Assembly: GCF_963678635.1 (NCBI RefSeq)
Contig: NC_087069.1
Span: 38,339,076-38,403,075, forward strand
DNA length: 64,000 nucleotides
Source: Symsagittifera roscoffensis
Lineage: Eukaryota; Xenacoelomorpha; Acoela; Convolutidae
Direction: 5' to 3'
The notes beneath the pieces are model-generated. The model made no database searches. It was not told the DNA's origin and was given only the letters and a program-made list of their open reading frames with translations. Shown piece by piece: positions 53,601 through 64,000 of this stretch. Position numbers and translations under genes: made by a program. Position 1 is the first letter of the stretch, and every line of letters begins with the position of its first letter.

Positions 53601-55925
53601 TCCGCAAATGTAAGTGGAACTTGCAAACTGTACGTGGATTCCGAGTTTTGTTTATCATTAAACTTGCATTGAACAATTAAAAGCTAGAGCTAAAAATCTT
53701 ATCTTTAACTATGCGGAATTTAAAAGCAAGGATTTAAACTTTGTCAGCGGAATCCACCAACAAATCTTAAAATATTGGTTAACTAAGTCGGTGGATTTCA
53801 CTTTTAGTATTTGGTATACAATCCCAGCAAACAAATTTTAAGATCACAGTTTTGGAAACACAACAACGGAAAAATTTGTTATTTGGAGTCATTGGGTTGA
53901 GCGTGTTTAGAAACACAACGCACAGCATAATTTTATTTCTTTAACTAAACTAGCACAATCAACTTCGAAGTTTTCAACTTTCCGAGTCGATTAAAGTTTT
54001 ATCGTTTGAAGATATTGCATTTAAATATCTGGTTGTAGGAATTGTTCTCCTAATATTATTTTTTAGGAAAACTGAACAATATGGCAAAAATTTTGGACAA
54101 GAAACTGCTGTCAGAAAACTGTGTGTAGATTATTGCTGAAAGACAGATGTTGAAGAGATGATTTGAAAGTTCAAAGTAATCCATTAAACCTTTTTACCAT
54201 CAGCATTTGTATCCAAGTTCATTAGACTCTTTTTTTGGTCCAGAAAACGGTAAAATTGAATCAAATATCTGACTTTTTGAGAAAACTAAGGCTTTAAAGT
54301 TTTCACTTTGAGTTTGGCCTAAAATTGCTCAAATTGCAAATAATGAAATGTACAGTGATGATTTATATTAAACGGACAAAACGAACAAATGTTTTAATTT
54401 TGAACGCCTTTTTCTCAAATTGGATCAAGGTTAGACAAAAAGTGAAGAGAACAAAAATTGTTTATACTTTTACCAGATTTAATTTTTTATCCAAAGTTTT
54501 CAACCAAAAATCTACCCCAAAAACAAGTCGTTTTGGCTTTTGTTGAAAAAATCAATATTTACGCTGAAACTTCTTTGTTAAAAGATGAAAAAATATAACA
54601 CAAGAAGCCTTTTACACAGCCCAACAAAGTTTTAGAAGGGCTAACCCTCTAAAAGCCTGTAGAAGAGAAAACATGCTTGATATTTTGCTTGATAGTCAGG
54701 AAAAAATGTGATTTTTACTTTATAAAACCCAAAATCTTTGCTCAAAAACAAATTTTGAACAATTTGCGCAAATTTTTGAAGGTTTAACCTTTCAAGAACT
54801 TTGTTGGGATAAGTAAGAGTCTTCGTGTGTAAGAATTTTTTCTTCTTTTATTAAAGAGGTTTCAGCGTAATTCTTGATTAATTTAAAAAAGACAAAATGA
54901 CTTGTTTTTGGAGTAAGTTTTTGGTTGAGAATTTTGAAGAAAAACTTGCACCATAATAACCCTGGCAAAATTCTAAGCAAATTTTGTTCTCTTCACTTTT
55001 TGTCTTATCTTGATCCAGTTTGAGAAATTTTTTTTCGAAATTAAAACATTTTTCCGTTTTGTCTGGTTAATTTAAATCATCACTGTACAATTCACTATTT
55101 GCAATCTAAGCAATTTTGTACCATATTCAAAGAGAAAACCTTAAAGTCTTAGTTTTCTCAAAAAGGCAGATATTGGATTCAATTTTACCGTTTTTTGGAC
55201 CAAAAAGGAGAACCTAATAAACTTGGATACAAATGCTGATGGTAAAAATGTTTAATTGATTACTTTGAGCTTTCAAATCATCTCTTCAACATCCGTTTTT
55301 CAGCAATAATCTACACACAGTTTTCTGACAGCAGTTTCTTGTCCAAGATTTTTGAATTTTTGTTCAGTTTACCTAACAAATATTATTAGGAGAACAATTC
55401 CTATAACCAGATATTTAAATGCAATATCTTCAAACGATAAAACTTTAATCGACTCGGAAAGTTGAAAACTTCGAAGTTGATTGTGCTAGTTTAGTCTAAG
55501 AAATAAAATTATGCTGTTTGTTGTGTTTCTAAACACGCTCAACCCAATGACTCCAAATAACGAATTTTTTCGTTGTTGTGTTTCCACAACTGTGATCCTA
55601 AAATTTGTTTGCTGGGATATGTATACCAAATACTAAAAGTGAAATCCACCGAATTAGTTAACCAATTTTTTAAAATTTGTTGGTGGTTTCCGCTGACAAT
55701 GTTTAAGTCCTTGCTTTTAAACTCCGCATGGTTAAAGATAAGAATTCCAGCTCTAGCTTTTAATTGTTCATATGCAAGTTTATTGATAAACAATACTCGG
55801 AATCCACTTACAGTTTGCGGGATCCACTTACATTTGCGGATTTCACGTACATTCTGCGGAATGCGTTTACAGTTGCGGAATCCAGAACAATTAGCTATTT
55901 TCGCTTGTTGCGGAATCCGCGACAC
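53590..55925. repeat. Large imperfect palindrome (arms ~1.05 kb)
   Basis: 53590-54660 is the inverse of about 54730-55860. Paired landmarks include gaccaattaaa/agagctaaaaatctt, ttggagtcattgggttgagc, gatttgaaagttcaaagtaa and aaaaacaagtcgttttggc. The right end carries four or five short tandem copies of gcggaatccacttacag (about 55797-55925), partly mirrored at 53595-53650. The centre is near 54695. It resembles a foldback transposon, or two copies inserted tail to tail. The open frames on both strands at 55539-56021 are products of the repeat. Confidence 0.75.
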
Positions 55926-56361
55926 AAGAAATATGCCGACAAGTTTTGTAAGTGGAATCCACTGATATTTTGGAACATGTTTAAAGGTTAGTTTCTGAAG
56001 TCCAGTAACATACAGACACAAATTTGGGCGCCTATCCAGTAGACAGTTTGGCCTCGTAATGAGATATCAAAAAGTTAATTTGATTAAAGCTAAATCTGAA
56101 CGGTAAGGAGAAAAAAAAGCGTGCCACATTGAAAAATTTTAGAATACTAACTTCAACATACAGTTAGTTGGCTGAAAAACCTCCTATCCCCCCACTCAAT
56201 GTATGTTAATGTGGGGAAGGGCTAAATAATGGGGTCACTTGTTTTTTAGTCTGTTTAAGACAACTGTTTAGTCTGTTTAATAAATCATTAGGTAAAATGT
56301 TTGTTTTATACTGTTTTAATGGCCTTCAAAAGAGTGTTTCATGATGTTTTTTGTTCATATG
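55926..56361. other. Repeat-derived spacer
   Basis: At 55970-56055 the blocks catgtttaaaggtt, aacatacagacacaaa and ggcctcgtaatgag resemble sequence at 22930-23060, so this is part of a dispersed family. No gene. Confidence 0.4.
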
Positions 56362-56369
56362 GACCAATC

Positions 56370-56749
56370 GGGTACCGTTTAAACATCCAATATGTCGAAC
56401 ATCCGAAAAAAGAAAAAGTGCTGCAAACATCCGCAAACAGCTTTACTAGGTCAAACATCTGACATTTTTCAAAAATAGGGCAAGGACTTGATTTCTACCC
56501 TACGTTCGTTTAACAAATGCGATACTGATCGATTGAAGGAGGATCACCGCTGTCGTGCCAACGTTTTGCGAGTTTGCAAACAGAGGGTAGGACTCAGAGG
56601 ACATTAACGGCTACCTTAAACCGAGAGTCGGCTAAGTTGGAATCGGATAATTGAATCATATCTTGTTTTTGAAACTCAAACGACCTATTAAAACATAATT
56701 CTTATTTCAGTTCGGATGTTTGACATATCCAATGTTTGCACCAGACCCC
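56370..56749. mobile_element. 380 bp MITE with exact 8 bp target duplication
   Basis: Terminal inverted repeats: gggtaccgtttaaacatcc at the left and ccaatgtttgcaccagacccc at the right, extending to aatatgtcgaacatccg. It is flanked on both sides by gaccaatc (56362-56369 and 56750-56757). No coding capacity. An 8 bp duplication fits hAT-type transposases. Confidence 0.85.
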
Positions 56750-56757
56750 GACCAATC

Positions 56758-58201
56758 AGAGTGATTTTTAAAATTATTTGGTACTTTTTTAGAATTTTTT
56801 GTTCTTAAGCATAAAACTAAACTCAATTTGTCTAAATTTAGTTTTCTCCATGACAAAAGGTGATAATACTTGTTGATGAACCAGAGGACGTAGTAGTGGT
56901 AGTCATCTTCTGAAAAGAAAAGTAATAAAGCCGCTCAAAAACTGGAAGTTGAACAAAAAATTCAAATTGACGGTTTAGATTTAAAAATATTGTGGAATTA
57001 TTTTTGAGTCGCAAAAAAACATAAGCGAACAGCGAAATTTAAATGGGAAAAAATGCAACTAAAAACTAGTCTTGTGGAAATTGCAAGCTCAAAAACAAAA
57101 CAAAAAAATTACTCAAAAAAAGTGTTTGCTTTTGGCACAAAAAATTCATATAAGAGGGCGCTAGAAACTGGATCTCAAAACAATGCACTCTGAATTTGGA
57201 CTCACCAAAGCCCCTGCTAATGGTTGTTAAAACAAACCTGTTTTGAAAAGTTTGAATCTGTTATTTGTTGAGCCGAAAAAATGACAGCGGAAATGAATCC
57301 TGTTTTTCAATTCAATAGAGCGATAATGTTTGAATAAGATAAAAGAATTTTTTTGTAAAAACCAATTGAAGCAAAAACTGACTGTATATGAAAATACAGG
57401 ATAGAACAAAATCATATAACTTACAATATGACTTGGGGTTGAAGATTATCATAAAAACATAGTTTTGAAAAAAAAAACATATTTAATTAGCTTTTTAGCA
57501 AAATTTTTTGGCAATTTATAAAATAAATAAAGTAACCTAAGGCAAAAATTACAAAGAGATACCAAGCCGATAACAAATTTTTGCTTCTAATATTAGTTTG
57601 AATTTCTATTTTGCTTTCAGCGAAAGCTGCTGAGAAAAAAATTCTCGAATTGCAACAAAACAAATCAGAACAAGCAAGCGGCCACTCAAACTGTGCTTTT
57701 TTTGTTCAAACAAATCAGGTACTGAACCTGAAGGACAGCTTGCTTCGAAAGATATATCGTATTGGAGCTTTTTCAAAGATAAATGGTTCTTTTTTGAAAA
57801 ATTTCAAACAATCTTGATTATTTAAAAATAGAGCACAGCTTTTGAGTGTTTTTTTTTCAAAAAGCTTTTGAGTGTTTTTTCCATTAAATTCTTTCCCCGC
57901 TCGTAGAAAAATTGGAAATAACTTCGATCAAAGCAGGTTTAAAATTTTGTTTTACTTGCAAAATTTCATGCAAAATCTTGTAGCACAAACAAAAGTCAGA
58001 TGGGGTCGAAAGATATAGCAAGTTGCCATACTTTCAGTGATTACTTTCAGTTTTTTATAGTTTAAGATTTTATAGATTTTGAAAGAACAAATAAAGTATT
58101 TTAAGCAAAGGTTGTTAATTTTTTGAAAAAAGGATCGTTCTTTTTTCATTGATTGTTCCATTTTTGCATATACTGTGCTCGACTTATGCTTCAATTGAAA
58201 T
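56758..58201. other. Mostly non-coding DNA with possible host exons
   Basis: Two stretches have exon-like character on plus. At 57621-57718 a 98 bp segment lies between a ttgctttcag acceptor and a cag|gtactg donor and encodes a charged peptide (AKAAEKKILELQQNKSEQAS). Around 56940-57000, KAAQKLEVEQKIQIDGL is similar in style. No protein family is recognised and the frame is not continuous between them. Confidence 0.35.
57621..57718 (+). CDS. Possible internal exon, charged helical peptide
   Basis: Acceptor ttttgctttcag precedes 57621 and a donor-like cag|gtactg follows 57718. The peptide is lysine- and glutamate-rich and then reads HSNCAFFVQTNQ. Neither upstream nor downstream partner exons are certain, so this could be chance. 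Confidence 0.3.
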
Positions 58202-58209
58202 AGTGCAAG

Positions 58210-58618
58210 CAGGGGCTGATTTAGGGAGGGGCGGGGGGGGGGACGCCTTTCTCTCAGGAATTTGACCCCCTGCCGACCCAAAGGGTCCCCCTTTTGAAAT
58301 TTTTGGCCGACCGACCCTAAAATTTTTCTAAAGGCGCCTTTGGCCCCAATATATACTAACTTTGAGGGGGAGCGCGCGCCAAAAAAAACGCGATTTTTTT
58401 GTCAAAATTTTTCAAAAAGTGCCAAAAAACGGCTTTTTTTGACTGTTTCTTCAACAATTTGCCTGCGTCGCAGACAAATTTACCCAAAAAAGGTGCAAAA
58501 CAAGGCTTTAGGAGAGCTCGAAAAATCAATTTGGTCGACCTAAAAAAAATGTCGTCAAATTTTTCGAAATTTTTTTTGAAAATCCGCCCCCCTCGAGAAA
58601 ATCCTAGATCAGCCCCTG
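58210..58618. mobile_element. 409 bp hAT-type MITE
   Basis: Terminal inverted repeats caggggctgatttagg (left) and cctagatcagcccctg (right) start with the CAGGGG typical of hAT elements. They are flanked by 8 bp repeats agtgcaag (58202-58209) and ggtgcaag (58619-58626), 7 of 8 matching. The interior includes a G-rich left side and palindromic aaaaa-acgcg sequence. Open frames on both strands are not genes. A diverged relative lies at 30185-30440. Confidence 0.88.
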
Positions 58619-58639
58619 GGTGCAAGCATATGTTCGAAT

Positions 58640-58888
58640 GTTCTTTCGACGATAACCTTTGAATGCTCTCCCGAATCTTTGGCGCTATTTGAATTGGGTG
58701 TTATTGAACTCCTTACACACTGTGTCCAAAGACTCATTAAGTTGGTGGAGAGGAAAAATTTCTGCATACCATTCTCGAATAACCATTGTAATCGTGTTTT
58801 CCGCACTGCTGGAAACGTAGTTATCAAGAAAAGGGCAAAACACTCTGGAGATTGTGTAAACATTCAAAATATTCTGCATGAAAATTGA
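58640..58888 (+). pseudogene. hAT transposase C-terminal (dimerisation) remnant
   Basis: The plus frame reads ESLALFELGVIELLTHCVQR and then CNRVFRTAGNVVIKKRAKHS ending QNILHEN. The spacing of RVF-x-x-AG-x-V-x-x-x-R and the following helix matches the hATC dimerisation domain at the C-terminus of hAT transposases. Only this domain is present, and the residue before RVF differs from the usual Glu, so it is a relic. It starts just 20 bp from the hAT-type MITE, but the two may be unrelated insertions. Confidence 0.6.
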
Positions 58889-59440
58889 AAAAGAATACGG
58901 AAAAGACACAATGAAATATCGATTGTTCGACTAATGTTCGAATGTTGCTGACCAACATTCAAAGGCTATTTTCCAACAAATTTTGCACAACTACTCAACT
59001 GTGTTTGACCTGTTTCGAATGTGCTCCACTTAAGTTTGGTTTTCTTTGCTACGTTTTCTCGACTATCAAATCATATAAAAAAGTAAAGAAAAAAATTATA
59101 CGTGCTTTTCAGTTCGTCTCTTTTCAGTCCGCTTAAATGTTGACCTTGAAATCATTAGAATTCTCGGAGAAGAAAAAACTTTTTACAAATCGTAGGTCGC
59201 CAAACCTTGAAAGCTTCCCTAAAAACGTTTAGTTTGCCGTAAAAAAGCAACTACCCTCATTTGATTGTAACTGACTGCATCACTCTGACGAACATTGTTT
59301 GTAAGCAGATTAAATTGCTAAAAACGTAAATCGAAAATTTGCTACTAAATGATAATTGATAAACATAGGCGCTACGCGCAATACACCGAAGGCATAGAAA
59401 CTGAAGCAAAAACCAAACAACTTGAACAACTAATAATTGA
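58889..59440. other. Non-coding spacer
   Basis: No gene recognised. Short 'cgaatgttg' motifs recur near 58630, 58930 and 58955. Confidence 0.35.
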
Positions 59441-60340
59441 AGACTAACAGTTCTAGAACAAAAAATCGTACTAATACATGTATACACCAAAATTTTGCTA
59501 TATCGAGAAAGAGCCTGAAATAACAGTTCTAGAACTAAAAATCGTACTAACACATGTATAGGTTAAATTTTTGATATATCAACGAAGATCATAAAATAAC
59601 ACTTCTAGAACTAAAAATCGTACTAACACATGTATACACCAAAATTTTACTATATTGACAAAGAGCCTGAAATAACAGTTCGTGAGCTAAAAGTCGTACG
59701 AACACATGTATACACCAAAATTTTGCTATATTGGCAAAGATCATGAAATAACAGTTCGAGAGCTAAAAATCGTACTAACACATGTATACGTCAAATTTTT
59801 GCTATATTGACAAAGATCATGGAATAACAGTTGTAGAGCTAAAAATCGTACTAACACATGTATACACCAAAATTTTGCTATATTGACAAAGATCATGGAA
59901 TAACAGTTCGAGAACTAAAAATGGTACTAACACATGTATAGAATAAAATTTTGATATATTGACAAAGATCATGAAATAACAGTTCGAGAACTAAAAATCG
60001 TAATAACACATGTATACACTAAAATTTTGATATATTGACATAGATCATAAAATAACAGTTCGAGAACTAAAAATGGTACTAACACATGTATACGCTAAAA
60101 TATTGCTATATTGACGAAGAGCCTGAAATAACAATTCTAGAGCTAAAATCGTACTAACACATGTATACACCAATATTTTGCTATATCGACAAAGAGCCTG
60201 AATAAACGTTGTAGAACTAAAAATCTTACTAACACATATATACACCAAAATTTTGCTATATTGACAAAGAGCCTGAAATATTGACAAAGGACCTGAAATA
60301 ACAATCGTAGAACTAAATGTCGTACTTACGCGTTGTAGAT
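59441..60340 (+). repeat. 76 bp satellite, about twelve units
   Basis: The unit reads aataacagttcgagaactaa, aaatcgtactaacacatgta and tacaccaaaattttgctata followed by ttgacaaagatcatg. Units start near 59445, 59521, 59600, 59674 and so on every 74-77 bp. A distinct single-copy end (gcaaaacgcctcctgtcgtt, near 60390) follows it. Confidence 0.9.
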
Positions 60341-61919
60341 CAATTTCTATAGCTATAATAAAATACAAAAGATTGTGTTTGTATGTGTAGCAAAACGCCT
60401 CCTGTCGTTTCAATCGGCCAATCGTAAATAAATAAATACATAAATAAATACATAAATAAATAAATATATAAATAAATAAAAGCAAAACTGAAATGTACAA
60501 ATAATTAAATTAACATGAAAAAAAATATATGAACAAATAACCAAACAAACAGACCCATAATATGAATAAATGAAAATAAATAAACGAAATAAATACACCT
60601 ACATAAATAATAAAAGCAAAACTAAATGAAAGAAAGAATAATTAAATAAATATAGAAATAAATATCAACAAATAAACAAAACACACCTGATAAATAAATA
60701 AGCAATAAAAAAATAAATCAATACATAAATAAATAAATAAATAAATAAATACATAAATAAATACATAAATAAATAAATATATAAATAAATAAAAGCAAAA
60801 GTGAAATGTACAAATAATTAAATAGACATGAAAAAATATATATGAACAAATAACCAAACAAACAGACCCATAATATGAATAAATGAAAATAAATAAATGA
60901 AATAAATACACATACATAAATAATAAAAGCAAAACTAAATGAAAGAAAGAATAATTAAATAAATATAGAAATAAATATCAACAAATAAACAAAACACAGC
61001 TGATAAATAAATAAGCAATAAAAAAATAAATCAATACATAAATAAATAAATAAATACATAAATAAATACATAAATAAATAAATATATAAATAAATAAAAG
61101 CAAAAGTGAAATGTACAAATAATTAAATAGACATGAAAAAAAATATATGAACAAATAACCAAACAAACAGACCCATAATATGAATAAATGAAAATAAATA
61201 AATGAAATAAATACACATACATAAATAATAAAAGCAAAACTAAATGAAAGAAAGAATAATTAAATAAATATAGAAATAAATATCAACAAATAAACAAAAC
61301 ACACCTGATAAATAAATAAGAAATAAAAAAATAAATCAATACATAAAAAAATAAATAAATACATAAATAAATACATAAATAAATAAATAAATAAAAGCAA
61401 AAGTGAAATGTACAAATAATTAAATAGACATGAAAAAATATATATGAACAAATAACCAAACAAACAGACCCATAATATAAATAAATGTAAATAAATAAAT
61501 TAAATAAATACACACGCAGAAATAATAAAAGCAAAACTAAATGAAAGAAAGAATAATTAAATAAATATAGAAATAAATATCAACAAATAAACAAAACACA
61601 CCTGATAACTAAATAAGCCAGAAAAAAATAAATCAATACATAAATAAATCAATAAATACATAAATAAATACATAAATAAATAAATAAATAAATAAATAAA
61701 AGCAAAAGTGAAATGTACAAATAATTAAATAGACATGAAAAAATATTTATGAACAAATAACCAAACAAACAGACCCATAATATAAATAAATGAAAATAAA
61801 TAAATTAAATAAATACACACGCAGAAATAATAAAAGCAAAACTAAATGAAAGAAAGAATAATTAAATAAATAAACAAAACACGTGATAAAAATAAACAAA
61901 AATAAATATGTACATACAT
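59971..61919 (+). repeat. 1.95 kb satellite super-unit, copy 1
   Basis: Combines the last five or six 76 bp satellite units, the cctcctgtcgtttcaatcgg segment and five ~304 bp AAAT-rich units. It restarts at 61920. Confidence 0.85.
60415..61918 (+). repeat. AAAT-rich higher-order satellite, block 1
   Basis: Five units of about 298-313 bp, marked by agcaaaa(c/g)tgaaatgtac at 60480, 60794, 61098, 61396 and 61701. Each has an (aaat/acat)n microsatellite part and a unique part (caaacaaacagacccataat). The minus-strand frames here are stop-poor only because of the repeat. Confidence 0.95.
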
Positions 61920-63569
61920 GAAATAACAGTTCGAGAACTAAAAATCGTAATAACACATGTATACACTAAAATTTTGATATATTGACATAGATCATAAAAT
62001 AACAGTTCGAGAACTAAAAATGGTACTAACACATGTATACGCTAAAATATTGCTATATTGACGAAGAGCCTGAAATAACAACTCTAGAGCTAAAATCGTA
62101 CTAACACATGTATACACCAATATTTTGCTATATCGACAAAGAGCCTGAATAAACGTTGTAGAACTAAAAATCTTACTAACACATATATACACCAAAATTT
62201 TGCTATATTGACAAAGAGCCTGAAATATTGACAAAGGACCTGAAATAACAATCGTAGAACTAAATGTCGTACTTACGCATTGTAGATCATTTCTATAGCT
62301 ATAATAAAATACAAAAGATTGTGTTTGTATGTGTAGCAAAACGCCTCCTGTCGTTTCAATCGGCCAATCGTAAATAAATAAATACATAAATAAATACATA
62401 AATAAATAAATATATAAATAAATAAAAGCAAAACTGAAATGTACAAATAATTAAATTAACATGAAAAAAAATATATGAACAAATAACCAAACAAACAGAC
62501 CCATAATATGAATAAATGAAAATAAATAAACGAAATAAATACACATACATAAATAATAAAAGCAAAACTAAATGAAAGAAAGAATAATTAAATAAATATA
62601 GAAATAAATATCAACAAATAAACAAAACACACCTGATAAATAAATAAGCAATAAAAAAATAAATCAATACATAAATAAATAAATAAATAAATAAATACAT
62701 AAATAAATACATAAATAAATAAATATATAAATAAATAAAAGCAAAAGTGAAATGTACAAATAATTAAATAGACATGAAAAAATATATATGAACAAATAAC
62801 CAAACAAACAGACCCATAATAAGAATAAATGAAAATAAATAAATGAAATAAATACACATACATAAATAATAAAAGCAAAAATAAATGAAAGAAAGAATAA
62901 TTAAATAAATATAGAAATAAATATCAACAAATAAACAAAACACACCTGATAAATAAATAAGCAAAAAAAATAAATCAATACATAAATAAATAAATAAATA
63001 CATAAATAAATACATAAATAAATAAATATATAAATAAATAAAAGCAAAAGTGAAATGTACAAATAATTAAATAGACATGAAAAAAAATATATGAACAAAT
63101 AACCAAACAAACAGACCCATAATATGAATAAATGAAAATAAATAAATGAAATAAATACACATACATAAATAATAACAGCAAAACTAAATGAAAGAAAGAA
63201 TAATTAAATAAATATAGAAATAAATATCAACAAATAAACAAAACACACCTGATAAATAAATAAGCAATAAAAAAATAAATCAATACATAAATAAAAAAAT
63301 AAATACATAAATAAATACATAAATAAATAAATAAATAAATAAATAAAAGCAAAAGTGAAATGTACAAATAATTAAATAGACATGAAAAAATATTTATATA
63401 AACAAATAACCAAACAAACAGACCCATAATATAAATAAATGAAAATAAATAAATTAAATAAATACACACGCAGAAATAATAAAAGCAAAACTAAATGAAA
63501 GAAAGAATAATTAAATAAATAAACAAAACACGTGATAAAAATAAACAAAAATAAATATGTACATACATA
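61920..63569 (+). repeat. 1.95 kb satellite super-unit, copy 2 (one unit shorter)
   Basis: Begins gaaataacagttcgagaact like copy 1 and repeats it at an offset of 1,948-1,949 bp through the single-copy segment (62353). It has four instead of five ~304 bp units (markers near 62427, 62740, 63042 and 63348). Confidence 0.9.
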
Positions 63570-64000
63570 AATTATAAATAAATATAAGCAAACTAAACAT
63601 AATTAAATAAATAGAAGAACAGATAATTAAATAAATAAAGATGAACAAATAAAGAAACAAACATACGCAATCACGTGACATAGCGCGATATAGTCCAGCC
63701 CACATGATAATTGATAACTGTGGACGTTATTTGTCGACACTTGACAACAGACAACATTAAAAAAAAACCCGTTACACGATACCATAACACCTTGACTAAA
63801 GTCTTCGGTGTAAATATGGCCGATTCATTATTTGAATGATATCGACTTATGATTTGATTAAGTTCAGTCTTTTCGCAAGGTTATTGACTAAATTGATTGT
63901 TTCGAAATTTTGTTTGAATTAAAGTAACTTTTCGAGAGCGGAATTTCAAAAGTGGTAAAAGTACAAAATGGAAAACATGTTTGCATGAAAAACTCCTCTC
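63570..64000. other. Right flank of the satellite; non-coding
   Basis: The AAAT pattern decays by about 63665. Beyond that I see no gene or repeat. Confidence 0.45.

Noticed and set aside
55539-56021. 160-codon minus ORF and its antisense 130-codon partner
   Set aside because: Both lie in the palindrome arm; the other arm does not maintain the frames.
58356-58662. ORFs on both strands inside the CAGGGG element
   Set aside because: The segment is a MITE with palindromic interior; such frames appear in many copies of elements of this kind and are not genes.
60045-63705. Many long minus-strand ORFs rich in Tyr, Leu, Phe and Ile
   Set aside because: They are translations of (AAAT)n-type satellite and follow its period; no start context, domain or conserved feature.

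Overview
The window looks like a repeat-rich, AT-rich piece of a nematode chromosome, most likely Caenorhabditis or a close rhabditid. Supporting signs are short introns with nematode-type tttcag acceptors, fragments of serpentine-type receptor genes, several families of inverted-repeat and hairpin-ended elements, and a nematode-style Maverick/Polinton. I see no intact host gene. Nearly every recognisable coding region belongs to a transposable element or is a gene fragment.

Layout. 1-5950: AT-rich DNA with copies of two dispersed repeat families. 5952-11930: a decayed minus-strand Ty3/gypsy-type LTR retrotransposon (gag, protease, RT, RNase H, integrase) between two divergent ~220 bp repeats. 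12284-13597: a 1.3 kb element with terminal inverted repeats (TIRs) beginning ACCCGGGTTGAC; further copies lie at 24133-25549, 26351-27567 and 51775-52696. 13600-19560: intergenic DNA, a receptor gene fragment (18601-19110) and hairpin-ended repeats. 19556-23690: TIR-bounded, tandemly duplicated DNA with ATTATAATCCATT motifs and G-rich blocks. 24334-28337: a 2.0 kb tandem duplication. 28361-29590: a well-preserved 1.23 kb TIR element. 29626-30978: two exons of a membrane-protein gene.

33838-51667: a complete but inactivated 17.83 kb Maverick/Polinton with ~215 bp TIRs and an exact 6 bp target duplication (GTAAAG). It carries adenain-like protease, major capsid protein, basic core-like protein, penton-like minor capsid protein, integrase, packaging ATPase, an exonuclease-like protein, three or four probable PC4-like ssDNA-binding proteins, two proteins I cannot place, and protein-primed DNA polymerase B. 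The polymerase and one small gene are on plus and the rest on minus. Together these are the parts of a self-synthesising, virus-like element: polymerase and ssDNA-binding proteins for copying, integrase for insertion, ATPase, capsid proteins and protease for particle assembly. At least six in-frame stops and about six frame changes show that this copy is dead, or that the assembly carries indels.

51670-59250: a further ACCCGGG element, a ~2.2 kb imperfect palindrome (53590-55925), a 380 bp MITE with an exact 8 bp target duplication (56370-56749), and a 409 bp hAT-type MITE (58210-58618) beside a relic of a hAT transposase C-terminus. 59250-63700: a 76 bp satellite and a ~304 bp higher-order AAAT-rich satellite, jointly duplicated with a ~1.95 kb period.
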